A stretch of DNA of 12,930 nt from an uncultured Collinsella sp. GTDB taxonomy: Bacteria > Actinomycetota > Coriobacteriia > Coriobacteriales > Coriobacteriaceae. Numbering within the stretch: the first letter of the stretch is position 1; each line of letters starts with the position of its first letter. A program made the translations under genes and the position numbers. The notes beneath the pieces are model-generated. The model made no database searches. It was not told the origin of the DNA and saw only the letters and a list, made by a program, of their open reading frames with translations. This document shows positions 1 through 7,241 of the stretch, in pieces. The DNA lies in the NCBI GenBank assembly GCA_900554495.1, contig USHR01000038.1:1-12930 (forward strand), written 5' to 3'.

Positions 1-1
1 G

Positions 2-793
2 CAAGGCCTTGGTCAGTTCAGCGCGCTGACGACCGGCGTTGCGCTCGCTTGCGTTTCGTATCTGCTGGCATTGCTCGGCCTTGGCCAGGTCATACCGGGG
101 GCAATGTCGCACCAAGAAGGCTATATCGGCGCCATGCTCTTTGTGATTCCCGGCTTTCCGCTCATTACGGCGGGCCTCGACATCGCCAAGCTCGACATGC
201 GAAGCGGTATCGAGCGCCTTTCATATGCCGTATCGATTATTGTGATGGCGACCCTCGTAGGTTGGATGGTTGCCGAGTGTGTTGGCCTGGCGCCGGACGA
301 CTTTGCCCCACTGGGCCTTTCGCCGCTTGCCCTTACGCTCCTGCGCGTGGTGATGAGCTTCGTTGGCGTATTCGGCTTCTCGGTGATGTTCAACAGCCCG
401 GTAAAGATGGCCGCGGCAGCTGGGTTGATCGGCGCCGTGTCCAATACCCTGCGTCTGACCCTTGTCGATGCGCCGACGATGATTCCCTTCCTGGGCCTCA
501 GCACGGGAATGCCTCCCGAGGCAGCAGCGTTTATCGGCGCGCTGGTATCGGGGCTGCTCGCAAGCTTGGCTGAAGTCAAGCTCACCTACCCGCGCATCGC
601 CCTCACGGTGCCTTCGATTGTCATTATGGTGCCGGGCTTGTATCTGTATCGCTCGATGTATTACATGTGCACCTTCGACACGGTCAATATGCTCGGCTGG
701 TTTGTGCGCGCAGTGCTCATCGTAGCGTTTCTGCCCGTTGGACTGGGTGTGGCGCGTACGCTCACCGACCCTCGCTGGCGCCACACCAGCTAA
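2..793 (+). CDS. Threonine/serine exporter family protein (ThrE-like), 5'-truncated by the window edge
   Basis: This is an integral membrane protein, probably an exporter of threonine and serine driven by the ion gradient. The frame is open from base 2 with no stop, so the true start lies left of the window and about 263 C-terminal residues are visible. The segment with IPGFPLITAGLD followed by SGIERLSYA matches the end of the N-terminal ThrE domain (DUF1212, PF06738). The following hydrophobic stretch, including FNSPVKMAAAAGLIGA and the late VPSIVIMVPGLYLYRSM, matches the C-terminal ThrE_2 domain (DUF3815, PF12821). In many bacteria these are two proteins, but here they are one chain, as in Corynebacterium ThrE. 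At least seven hydrophobic segments can be seen. No downstream gene is close enough to share its operon: the next starts about 310 bases later, beyond a terminator-like hairpin. The family call is firm, but the substrate is inferred from the family. Confidence 0.85.
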   Translation, partial: QGLGQFSALTTGVALACVSYLLALLGLGQVIPGAMSHQEGYIGAMLFVIPGFPLITAGLDIAKLDMRSGIERLSYAVSIIVMATLVGWMVAECVGLAPDDFAPLGLSPLALTLLRVVMSFVGVFGFSVMFNSPVKMAAAAGLIGAVSNTLRLTLVDAPTMIPFLGLSTGMPPEAAAFIGALVSGLLASLAEVKLTYPRIALTVPSIVIMVPGLYLYRSMYYMCTFDTVNMLGWFVRAVLIVAFLPVGLGVARTLTDPRWRHTS

Positions 794-992
794 TTGGTAC
801 AAGGGGGACAGGTTACTTTGCACCAAATGAGTTGCGGTGAAATAGGGACTGAATTGCTGCTTAAAGGGTCAAAACAGTCCGTATTCCACCGCAACTTATG
901 GGGTCGGGGGATTATCGGTGCCCTGCATCTTCATAAACTCAACGCTTACGAAGCGCATGCGTTTCGTGCTAGGCTGGTTCCACCACATAAGT
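794..992. repeat. Structured intergenic element, candidate dispersed repeat (MITE/REP-like)
   Basis: This fills most of the 313-base gene-free stretch between the exporter and the DUF2798 gene. It has nested symmetry. A short inverted pair, TTGGTACA / TGCACCAA, opens it (794-801 and 819-826) around a GGGGGACAGG core. Next comes a long stem-loop (827-899), then a second unit bounded by ACTTATGGGG (894-903) and CCACATAAGT (983-992) with a near-perfect 20-bp palindrome at 948-967. There is no convincing long coding frame. GGGGACAGG-type strings are reminiscent of REP-like repeats linked to RAYT (Y1 REP) transposases, but that is a resemblance only. Whether it recurs elsewhere in the genome cannot be seen from one copy. 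A structured leader or decayed mobile element is also possible. Confidence 0.45.
827..899. repeat. Long imperfect inverted repeat (stem-loop)
   Basis: The left arm (830-851, starting AGTTGCGGTG) and the right arm (875-896, ending CACCGCAACT) are reverse complements at 20 of 22 positions. The pairing extends three further bases outward with one G-T wobble. The loop is about 23 bases. No T-run follows either arm, so it is not an ordinary intrinsic terminator. Two scattered mismatches in an otherwise long stem fit a mobile or repeated element, or a structured RNA, better than a protein operator. Confidence 0.8.
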
Positions 993-1012
993 AGTCGCAG
1001 ACGCGCGTACCA

Positions 1013-1062
1013 CGGGCGGGCGAGATGAAGTTCCAACAGCTCCATCTTGCCCGCCCGTTTTT
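1013..1062 (+). terminator. Intrinsic-terminator-like hairpin
   Basis: The 15-bp arms at 1013-1027 (CGGGCGGGCGAGATG) and 1043-1057 pair throughout with one G-T wobble. The loop is 15 bases and five Ts follow at 1058-1062. It lies about 220 bases after the exporter stop, so it can end that transcript. It also lies only about 27 bases before the ribosome-binding site of the DUF2798 gene, which leaves little room for a separate promoter, so a leader attenuator is an alternative reading. Confidence 0.65.
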
Positions 1063-1106
1063 GTTGCGTGGCGCCGCGGTACAACACAGAGAGGAATCTG
1101 CCCTTT

Positions 1107-1655
1107 ATGCCTATCAACAAACGAGAGAGCCTGCTGTTCACCTTTATCATGTGCTTTTGCATGGTGCTCTGGATGAGCATCTACAACGTTGCCCTGCAGC
1201 ACGGGGCCATCAACGGCGAGGTCGTTGCCACTGCGTGGCTCGGCTTCCCCGTTGCCTACATTTTTGCCATGTGCTGCGACTGGTTCGTCGCCAGCCCGCT
1301 CGCCAAGGGTTTCGCCTTTAAGTACTTGGTCACGCCGGGCAAGAGCTCGCCACTTGCCATGACGCTCGCCGTCAGCTCCTGCATGGTCGTTCCCATGGTC
1401 ATCATCATGTCGCTGTACGGTGCCTGTGAGGGTCTGACGCACATGCCCGGCGGCATCCTTGCGAACCTGTATTCCGTGCCCGCGATCTGGATGATCAACA
1501 TCCCGCATAATTTTGTGATGGCGCTGCCGTGGAACCTTTTGGTAGCCGGTCCGATTTCCCGCTTCGTCTTCCGTCGCGCCTTCCCTGTGGGGACGGTTTT
1601 CGAGGAGGAGCATGCCGAGCTCTTGGAGCAGGCTATGGCTCCTGAGTGCGAGTAG
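1107..1655 (+). CDS. DUF2798 domain-containing membrane protein (two internal repeats)
   Basis: This is a 182-residue predicted inner-membrane protein of unknown biochemical role. The ATG at 1107 is chosen because GAGGAA (1091-1096) sits about ten bases upstream. An in-frame extension back to 1047 would run into the terminator-like hairpin. There are four hydrophobic segments, roughly at residues 9-27, 42-60, 83-105 and 121-148. The two halves resemble each other: residues about 43-73 (W-x-GFP...DWFV-x-SPLAK...FK) line up with about 128-157 (W-x-x-x-IP...PWNLLVAGPISR...FR). This is the pattern of a duplicated DUF2798 domain. The C-terminal tail is acidic (EEEHAELLEQ). It has its own downstream terminator and appears to be transcribed alone. 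The family call is reasonably sure, but no function can be given. Confidence 0.75.
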   Translation: MPINKRESLLFTFIMCFCMVLWMSIYNVALQHGAINGEVVATAWLGFPVAYIFAMCCDWFVASPLAKGFAFKYLVTPGKSSPLAMTLAVSSCMVVPMVIIMSLYGACEGLTHMPGGILANLYSVPAIWMINIPHNFVMALPWNLLVAGPISRFVFRRAFPVGTVFEEEHAELLEQAMAPECE

Positions 1656-1821
1656 CTCGCTTAGGGATCTGCTGAGCGCGGGCGACTTGCTTGGTTGGAG
1701 CCCAAAGCGTGGATAGCTCTCTCGGCGACATCGCGGGCGTGAGCGGTGCGCATGACCGGAGGGCCCGTGCTGCTCCGTTGCCCGACGTGCTAGCGCGCAG
1801 AACAATCTGTTGGTGCATTCG

Positions 1822-1854
1822 GCGGCTGCTGAAGCGTTTCGGCAGCCGCTTTTT
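1822..1854 (+). terminator. Intrinsic terminator
   Basis: The stem pairs 1822-1833 (GCGGCTGC then TGAA) with 1838-1849 (TTCG then GCAGCCGC), 12 bp with one wobble. The loop is the tetranucleotide GCGT and five Ts follow (1850-1854). It lies 166 bases after the DUF2798 stop and directly before the palindrome that precedes the next operon, so it insulates the two units. The intervening 1656-1821 shows no gene, tRNA or clear motif. Confidence 0.85.
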
Positions 1855-1866
1855 ATACGGAGTTTA

Positions 1867-1887
1867 AATACAACAGTCTGTTGTATT
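1867..1887. promoter_or_regulatory. Perfect 21-bp palindrome, candidate TetR-family operator
   Basis: AATACAACAG and CTGTTGTATT are exact reverse complements around a single central T. The site lies 50 bases before the start of the 1479-residue gene and just after the previous terminator, where the promoter must be. A TATATC string at 1899-1904 could be a -10, but no well-spaced -35 is evident. Length and symmetry are typical of TetR-family operators, and the second gene of this operon encodes a TetR-family protein. Binding by that protein with negative autoregulation is the natural inference. The symmetry is seen directly; the protein partner is inferred. Confidence 0.75.
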
Positions 1888-1936
1888 ACGTAGAGTGGTA
1901 TATCTCTAGCGGGAAAAATGCGAGAGACGGAGCATT

Positions 1937-4900
1937 ATGGCGTTGCTAGTAGGACTGGACGTAGGGTCGACGACGACCAAAGTTTACGCGATGCACGAGG
2001 ATATGACCGAGGCGTGGTGGGGATATCGCCGCCACGGGGCGTGTCAGACAGCGAGCGTGCGCGCCATGCTCGGCGAGCTCGCCGAGCGCTTTCCCCATGA
2101 GTCACTGCGCGTTGCGGTGACCGGCTCGGGTGCGCGCGATATCGCGACCGCGCTGGGCGCCTCGTACGTTCAGGAGGTGGTCGCCAACGCGCTCGCGATC
2201 AGCAGGTTCTATCCGCAGACGCGCTGCGCCATCGAGCTGGGCGGCCAAGACGCCAAGATGATCTTCTTCCGCACCAACGATAAGGGAGACATCGAGGTTG
2301 CCGACATGCGCATGAACGGCTCGTGCGCAGGCGGTACCGGTGCATTTATCGACGAGATGGCAAAGCTCATGGGGGTCGGCACCGAATCGGGCGAGTTCGA
2401 GCAGCTCGCAAGCCGGGGAACGACCGTCCACGAGGTCTCGGGCCGCTGCGGCGTGTACGCAAAGACCGATATCCAGCCGCTGCTCAACGAGGGCATTCCT
2501 ACCACCGACCTGGCGCTTTCGGCGCTTCACGCGGTCGCCCGCCAAACGATCGGCGGTCTGGCCCAGGGTATCGACATCGAGCCGCCGGTAATCTTCGAGG
2601 GCGGTACGCTCGCCTACAACCCCACACTGGTCCGCGTGTTCCGGGAGCAACTGAATCTATCGGACGATCAGGTTATCGTCCCGCGCGATCCGCAGATCAT
2701 GGTCGCGCGCGGTGCCGCCCTGTCGCTGACCGACATGTTCGCATCGTCCCAACCGATCGACCTTCCCGACGCTTTTGTCCGGCTGGATAAGCTCGAGACG
2801 GTCGCGCCCGCAAGCGGGGAGGGACGTCTTGCCCAGCCCTTTTTTGCCACACCTGCCGAGCAGGCGGATTTTACGGCACGCCATGGCAAAGAGACGCCGG
2901 CAAAGGGTCCGGATGCGTATGCGCCCGGAGAGACGGTGCGTGTGGCGCTCGGTATCGATTCGGGGAGCACGACGACCAAGTTCGCCCTGGTCGATGAGGC
3001 GGGTGAGCTTGTCGATTCGTTCTACGCGTCTAATAACGGCAGACCGCTCGACGTCGCCCAACAGGGTCTTGTCAGCTTGAAGAACCGCTGGGAGACAGCG
3101 GGAGTCACGCTTGCGATCGATGCCGTGGGCACCACGGGATACGGCGAGGAGCTTTTCGCGCGCGCGTTCCACGCCGACTACCATACGGTCGAGACGGTCG
3201 CGCACGCCCGCGCCGCGTGCGCATGCGTTCCCGATGCGACCTTCGTGCTCGACATCGGCGGACAGGATATGAAGGCCATCTGGCTCAACCACGGCGTGCT
3301 GACCGATATCGTCGTCAACGAGGCGTGCTCTGCGGGCTGCGGCTCGTTCCTCGAGGGTTTTGCCAAAAACCTCGGAATAGCCGTTGAGGATATCGCGACC
3401 GAGGCATTTTCGTCCAAAGCCCCCGCCGTTCTCGGCAGCCGCTGCACGGTGTTCATGAACAGCAGCGTCGTTTCCGAGCAGCGGCGCGGTAAGGGTCCGG
3501 GCGACATCATGGCCGGTCTCTGCCGCTCGATTATCGAGAACGTGTTCACCAAGGTCATTCGCGTTTCAAATCTCAACCGTCTGGGCGACAAAGTCGTCGT
3601 CCAGGGCGGCACGTTCCGAAACGACGCGGTGCTGCGCGCATTCGAGCAGTATCTGGGCAAACCCGTCACGCGTGCGCCCCACCCGGGGCTGATGGGCGCT
3701 ATCGGTATCGCCCTGCTCGCGCGCGAGGAATGCCGCAAGGGCGACGCCGGCACGTCGTTTATCGGGCTCGATGCCGTGGAGCGCTTCGAGCATCGCGAGT
3801 TCGGCGGCGTTACCTGCCGTCGGTGCAACAACCGCTGCCAGCGCGCGGTCGTGGCATTTGGCGACGGCTCGCTTTACGTCACGGGCAATCGCTGCCCGCG
3901 CGGCGGCGCCATCTCATGGGATGAGCTCGTGCGCGAGGTTCCCGCGGCGGAGGAGCTGCGTCCGCAGGGTGCTTGCGAGGCACAGGCACCCGGCACGGGG
4001 CGCGACCGGACCGCGGCTGCCCCCAATCTCTTTGTCGACCGCGAGAAGCTGCTGTTCGAGTCGTACCCCACGGTTCCCGTCAGCGGGGGGCGCGATGTCA
4101 CGATCGGCATTCCCCGTGTGCTCGAGTTCTGGGACACCATGCCGTTCTGGTCGACGTTCTTCAGCACGCTCGGCTTTAAGGTGCGCGTCTCGGGACGCAG
4201 CACCAAGGCGATGTACGAGCGCGGTCTGGCGCACGTCACATCCGACACCGTGTGCTTCCCGGCCAAGCTCGTCCACGGGCACATCCGCAATCTCGTCGAC
4301 GCCGGCGTCGACCGCATCTTCATGCCCATCATCACGACGGTGCCCACCGAAAACACCGCCTCTACCAGCGAGTGGATGTGCGCCGTCGTAAAGGGATACC
4401 CCTACGTGATGCGCAATTCCGATAACCCGGAGGAGCGTTTCGGCGTTCCGTTCGATACGCCGCTGTTCCACTGGTACGACGAGGGCGACCGAAACCGCCA
4501 GCTCAAGGCGTGGTGCAAGGAGACCTTCGATATCGATGCCGACCTGGTTGCCAAGGCGACCGAGCAGGCGGACCGCGCGCAGGAGACGTTTGAGAACCAG
4601 CTGCAGCTGCGCGGCAGGCAGGTGCTCGAGAACGTGCACGAGGACGGCGGCTACGCGGTGGTGATCGCTTCGCGCCCGTACCACAACGACCCGCTGGTCA
4701 ACCATGGGCTGCCCAAGCTCTTCTCTGAGCGCGGCATCCCCGTGCTGACGCCCGATGCGGTGCCGGGGGTCTGCAACGTCGATCTTTCCAACAGCCGCAT
4801 CGACATCGTGAACAACTATCATGCGCGCATGCTGTCGTGCGCGGTCATCGTCGCATCGACGCCCGAGCTCGAGCTCGTGCAGATGGGCAGCTTCGGCTGC

Positions 4901-6376
4901 GGCCACGATGCGTATCTCACCGACGAGATCGCGCGCATGATGGGCGAGATGGGCTCCAAGGTTCCGATGATGATCAAGCTCGATGAGAGCGACGTCGCCG
5001 GTCCCATGGGCATTCGCGTGCGTTCGTTTATCGAGTCGGTCAACCGTCGTCGCGCGGAGGAGCGTGCCGAGGGCGCCCGGGTGCACGCGGTCCATCCGCT
5101 CGACGACCCGTATAAGGTCAAGTACACCAAGCGCGACCGGCACGACAAGATCGCGCTGGTCCCCAACACCTCCCATGCGTTCTGCAGGCTCATGACCGCG
5201 GCGATGCGCAATCAGGGCGTGCGCGCCGAGGCCCTTGATATCGGGCGCGAGGATGCCATCCGCCTGGGCAAACGCTATGTGCACAACGACATCTGCTTCC
5301 CCGCGCAAATCGTGATCGGCGAGGCGCTCGCGGCACTCGAGAGCGGTAAGTACGACCCGCACGACGTCGCCGTGGTGACTGGCAAGTATATCGGCGACTG
5401 CCGCCTGACGCACTACATGCCCCTGCTGCGCCGCGCGCTCGACGACGCGGGATACGACTATGTCCCGGTGCTCACCAACGACGACGTCGATGCCCACAAT
5501 GCGCATCCGGGCTTCAAGCTCGGCCTTGGCCCGAGCATCCAGATCGCCTACGGTCTTCCCATGATCGATGCCCTCGAGGCCATGCTTAGGCGCATCCGTC
5601 CCTACGAGCTCGAGAAGGGCGCGGCGGACGCTGCGTTCGACCGCGCGCTCGATGAGGTTATCGAGGGCATGGAGCGCTCCGGGCTGAGAGGCCAGGCGAC
5701 GGGCTTCAAACGCGCGCTTGCGATCATGGACGCCGTTCCGTACGACCGCTCGAACCCGCATCCGACCGTTCTCATCGTGGGCGAGTACCTGCTCAATTTC
5801 CATCTCGGCGCCAACCACGAGATCGAGCGCTACCTCGAGGACAACGGGCTCGAGGTCATCGAGGCGCGCATGACCGACGTGATCCGCAAGACCTATTTCT
5901 ACAAGCATGCGCAGTCGCGCGAGTTCCACGTCGACCTGTCGCTGCCCGAAAAGGCCTGGTACGCCACGGCGGACAACCTGTTCGAGCTCGCGCACGACCG
6001 TTGCGACCGCCTGGGCGCGGCGAGCCCGCTCTACGAGCCGCCGACGCGCATGCTCGAGCTCGTGCGCGCGAGCGATAAGATCCTGCACCATACGTTCGAT
6101 GCGGGCGAGGGCGTGCTGATTCCGGCGGAGATTCTCGAGCACGCCAAGCGCGGCTGCCGCAACTTCGTGATCCTGCAGCCGTTCGGGTGTCTGCCCAACC
6201 ATGTCGTGGGGCGCGGGCTCATCCATGCGCTCAAGAAGCAGTATCCCACGGCGCAGTTCCTACCGCTCGACTACGATCCCGACGTGAGCTTCGCCAACGT
6301 GGAGAACCGTCTTCAGATGCTCATCATGAACGCCAAGGCGCAGGGGTGCGGTGAGGCGCATGGCGAGACCGCGTAA
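1937..6376 (+). CDS. Double acyl-CoA dehydratase activase (BcrAD/BadFG ATPase) fused to DUF2229 / dehydratase-like region
   Basis: This is a 1479-residue ATP-dependent, Fe-S electron-transfer protein of the 2-hydroxyacyl-CoA dehydratase activator family, expected in the anaerobic cytoplasm. GGAG at 1929-1932 supports the ATG. ATPase module 1 (about 4-270) has DVGSTTTK (8-15), ELGGQDAK (100-107) and the cluster cysteines C130 (SCAGGTG) and C171 (GRCGVY). Module 2 (about 336-597) has DSGSTTTK (341-348), DIGGQDMK (439-446), C464, C468 and C503 (SRCTVF). These cysteines match C127 and C166 of Acidaminococcus HgdC. A CxxCx3C-x18-C motif (C627, C630, C634, C653) precedes the DUF2229 region (from about 722). 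Paired CFPA motifs at 773-776 and 1120-1123 and SRPYHNDP (912-919) mark the reductase-like half. Such 1400-1500-residue fusions occur in anaerobes, but the substrate is unknown. It overlaps the TetR gene by 17 bases. Confidence 0.88.
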   Translation: MALLVGLDVGSTTTKVYAMHEDMTEAWWGYRRHGACQTASVRAMLGELAERFPHESLRVAVTGSGARDIATALGASYVQEVVANALAISRFYPQTRCAIELGGQDAKMIFFRTNDKGDIEVADMRMNGSCAGGTGAFIDEMAKLMGVGTESGEFEQLASRGTTVHEVSGRCGVYAKTDIQPLLNEGIPTTDLALSALHAVARQTIGGLAQGIDIEPPVIFEGGTLAYNPTLVRVFREQLNLSDDQVIVPRDPQIMVARGAALSLTDMFASSQPIDLPDAFVRLDKLETVAPASGEGRLAQPFFATPAEQADFTARHGKETPAKGPDAYAPGETVRVALGIDSGSTTTKFALVDEAGELVDSFYASNNGRPLDVAQQGLVSLKNRWETAGVTLAIDAVGTTGYGEELFARAFHADYHTVETVAHARAACACVPDATFVLDIGGQDMKAIWLNHGVLTDIVVNEACSAGCGSFLEGFAKNLGIAVEDIATEAFSSKAPAVLGSRCTVFMNSSVVSEQRRGKGPGDIMAGLCRSIIENVFTKVIRVSNLNRLGDKVVVQGGTFRNDAVLRAFEQYLGKPVTRAPHPGLMGAIGIALLAREECRKGDAGTSFIGLDAVERFEHREFGGVTCRRCNNRCQRAVVAFGDGSLYVTGNRCPRGGAISWDELVREVPAAEELRPQGACEAQAPGTGRDRTAAAPNLFVDREKLLFESYPTVPVSGGRDVTIGIPRVLEFWDTMPFWSTFFSTLGFKVRVSGRSTKAMYERGLAHVTSDTVCFPAKLVHGHIRNLVDAGVDRIFMPIITTVPTENTASTSEWMCAVVKGYPYVMRNSDNPEERFGVPFDTPLFHWYDEGDRNRQLKAWCKETFDIDADLVAKATEQADRAQETFENQLQLRGRQVLENVHEDGGYAVVIASRPYHNDPLVNHGLPKLFSERGIPVLTPDAVPGVCNVDLSNSRIDIVNNYHARMLSCAVIVASTPELELVQMGSFGCGHDAYLTDEIARMMGEMGSKVPMMIKLDESDVAGPMGIRVRSFIESVNRRRAEERAEGARVHAVHPLDDPYKVKYTKRDRHDKIALVPNTSHAFCRLMTAAMRNQGVRAEALDIGREDAIRLGKRYVHNDICFPAQIVIGEALAALESGKYDPHDVAVVTGKYIGDCRLTHYMPLLRRALDDAGYDYVPVLTNDDVDAHNAHPGFKLGLGPSIQIAYGLPMIDALEAMLRRIRPYELEKGAADAAFDRALDEVIEGMERSGLRGQATGFKRALAIMDAVPYDRSNPHPTVLIVGEYLLNFHLGANHEIERYLEDNGLEVIEARMTDVIRKTYFYKHAQSREFHVDLSLPEKAWYATADNLFELAHDRCDRLGAASPLYEPPTRMLELVRASDKILHHTFDAGEGVLIPAEILEHAKRGCRNFVILQPFGCLPNHVVGRGLIHALKKQYPTAQFLPLDYDPDVSFANVENRLQMLIMNAKAQGCGEAHGETA

Positions 6377-7049
6377 GGACGCCGATGCGCCCGATGCACG
6401 CACCCGTATCATCGAGGCGTTTTGGGAGCTCATCGAGAACAACAGCATCTTCGAGCTGTCGGTTGGCGAGGTGACCCGCGCCGCCCAGTGCAATCGCGGA
6501 ACGTTTTACTACTATTTTCACGATTTCGATGAACTCGTCGCCATCGCCATAGCCCAGCTGCTGCAGGATAACGAGCTCATCACCGATGCCCTCTGGCATT
6601 TTTCGAGCGAGGGCGACCTTTCGGCGTTCGACCGGCGCGACGTCCGCTGCCTGCTGCGGCGCATCGTCATCACCATGAGGGCGGGTGCCGCCGAGCAGGT
6701 CGTGCAGGGCATCCATACGATCATCATCGACCGCGTGAGAGAGATCGTCCACCCCGACGGAGAAGAGCTCAAGGCAGATTCGAGCTTTGCGGTGGGCTTT
6801 CTGGTCTCGGGCATCATGGGCTTTGTGATGGCGGTCGGCTTTGCCCGGGAGGGCGGCGAGGAGATAGACCTCGAGCAGCCGGGGGACAGCGCGTGCGCGT
6901 ACCTGAGGGCGGTCGCCATGCAGACGGTGGAAACGGTCGCGCAAGTCGAGGGCGTCGATACATCCGAGCTGCTCGAACGCGTCTCCAAGGAGGCCGATGC
7001 CTATCGCGCATCGCGTGCGACGAGTCCCGACGTGGTGAAAGACGCCTAG
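6360..7049 (+). CDS. TetR/AcrR-family transcriptional regulator
   Basis: This is a 229-residue predicted one-component repressor. The N-terminal helix-turn-helix is at about residues 34-53, with the typical run VGEVTRAAQCNRGTFYYYF followed by a ligand-binding helical domain. ATG 6360 is preferred because GAGG (6353-6356) lies just upstream. A GTG three codons earlier (6351) is possible. It begins inside the last codons of the large activase gene, so the two are co-transcribed and probably translationally coupled. The most economical model is that it represses its own operon through the palindrome at 1867-1887 and is released by a small ligand, perhaps an acyl-CoA or the substrate of its partner. 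The ligand cannot be read from the sequence. The C-terminal domain (about 80-210) shows no feature specific to a named TetR subgroup. Confidence 0.88.
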   Translation: MARPRKDADAPDARTRIIEAFWELIENNSIFELSVGEVTRAAQCNRGTFYYYFHDFDELVAIAIAQLLQDNELITDALWHFSSEGDLSAFDRRDVRCLLRRIVITMRAGAAEQVVQGIHTIIIDRVREIVHPDGEELKADSSFAVGFLVSGIMGFVMAVGFAREGGEEIDLEQPGDSACAYLRAVAMQTVETVAQVEGVDTSELLERVSKEADAYRASRATSPDVVKDA

Positions 7050-7074
7050 GGTTTCTCTTGCGGGGCGCCTGTCG

Positions 7075-7102
7075 CGCATCGCGCGGTGAGTCCCGCGATG
7101 CG
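7075..7102. other. GC-rich hairpin after the TetR gene
   Basis: CGCATCGCG (7075-7083) and CGCGATGCG (7094-7102) form a perfect 9-bp stem with a ten-base loop, 25 bases after the TetR stop. There is no T-run, so it could be a weak or Rho-type 3' end structure rather than a canonical terminator. Confidence 0.5.
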
Positions 7103-7182
7103 GTCATAACCTGCATTCATGTGAGCCGGGTTTATAGATATTCCTCCAGCTGTTAACATAGACAACCTGTGGGTAAAGAGAC

Positions 7183-7210
7183 AAAAGCGCCGCCGACGGG
7201 CGGGCGTTTT
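7183..7210. terminator. Bulged hairpin with T-run just upstream of clpC
   Basis: AAAAGCGCCGCC (7183-7194) pairs with GGCGGGCGTTTT (7199-7210), with one single-base bulge on each side and loop GACG. The result is an A-rich/T-rich bounded stem able to stop transcription in either direction. It ends 31 bases before the clpC ATG. It may end the TetR operon transcript, or sit in the clpC leader. A TTAACA string at 7153-7158 is a weak -35 candidate for clpC with no good -10, so the clpC promoter is not assigned. Confidence 0.5.
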
Positions 7211-7241
7211 GATTTCGATGAACTCATGTAAGGAAACGAGC

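Noticed and set aside
1047..1106. Upstream extension of the DUF2798 protein by 20 codons
   Set aside because: The extension is translated from the terminator-like hairpin and lacks a ribosome-binding site, whereas ATG 1107 has one.
969..1805. 278-codon minus-strand frame opposite the DUF2798 gene
   Set aside because: It reads through two terminator-like regions, is rich in R, H and G, and opposes a convincing membrane protein frame with a good ribosome-binding site.
1656..1821. Possible small RNA or gene remnant between the DUF2798 stop and its terminator
   Set aside because: No tRNA fold, known leader motif, or coding frame with family features could be seen. It is probably just a 3' untranslated region.
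3914..6226. 770-codon open frame on the minus strand opposite the activase fusion
   Set aside because: Shadow of a high-GC gene. The plus-strand protein has unmistakable family motifs throughout, while the minus frame is low-complexity, rich in R, H, V and L, and has no motif.
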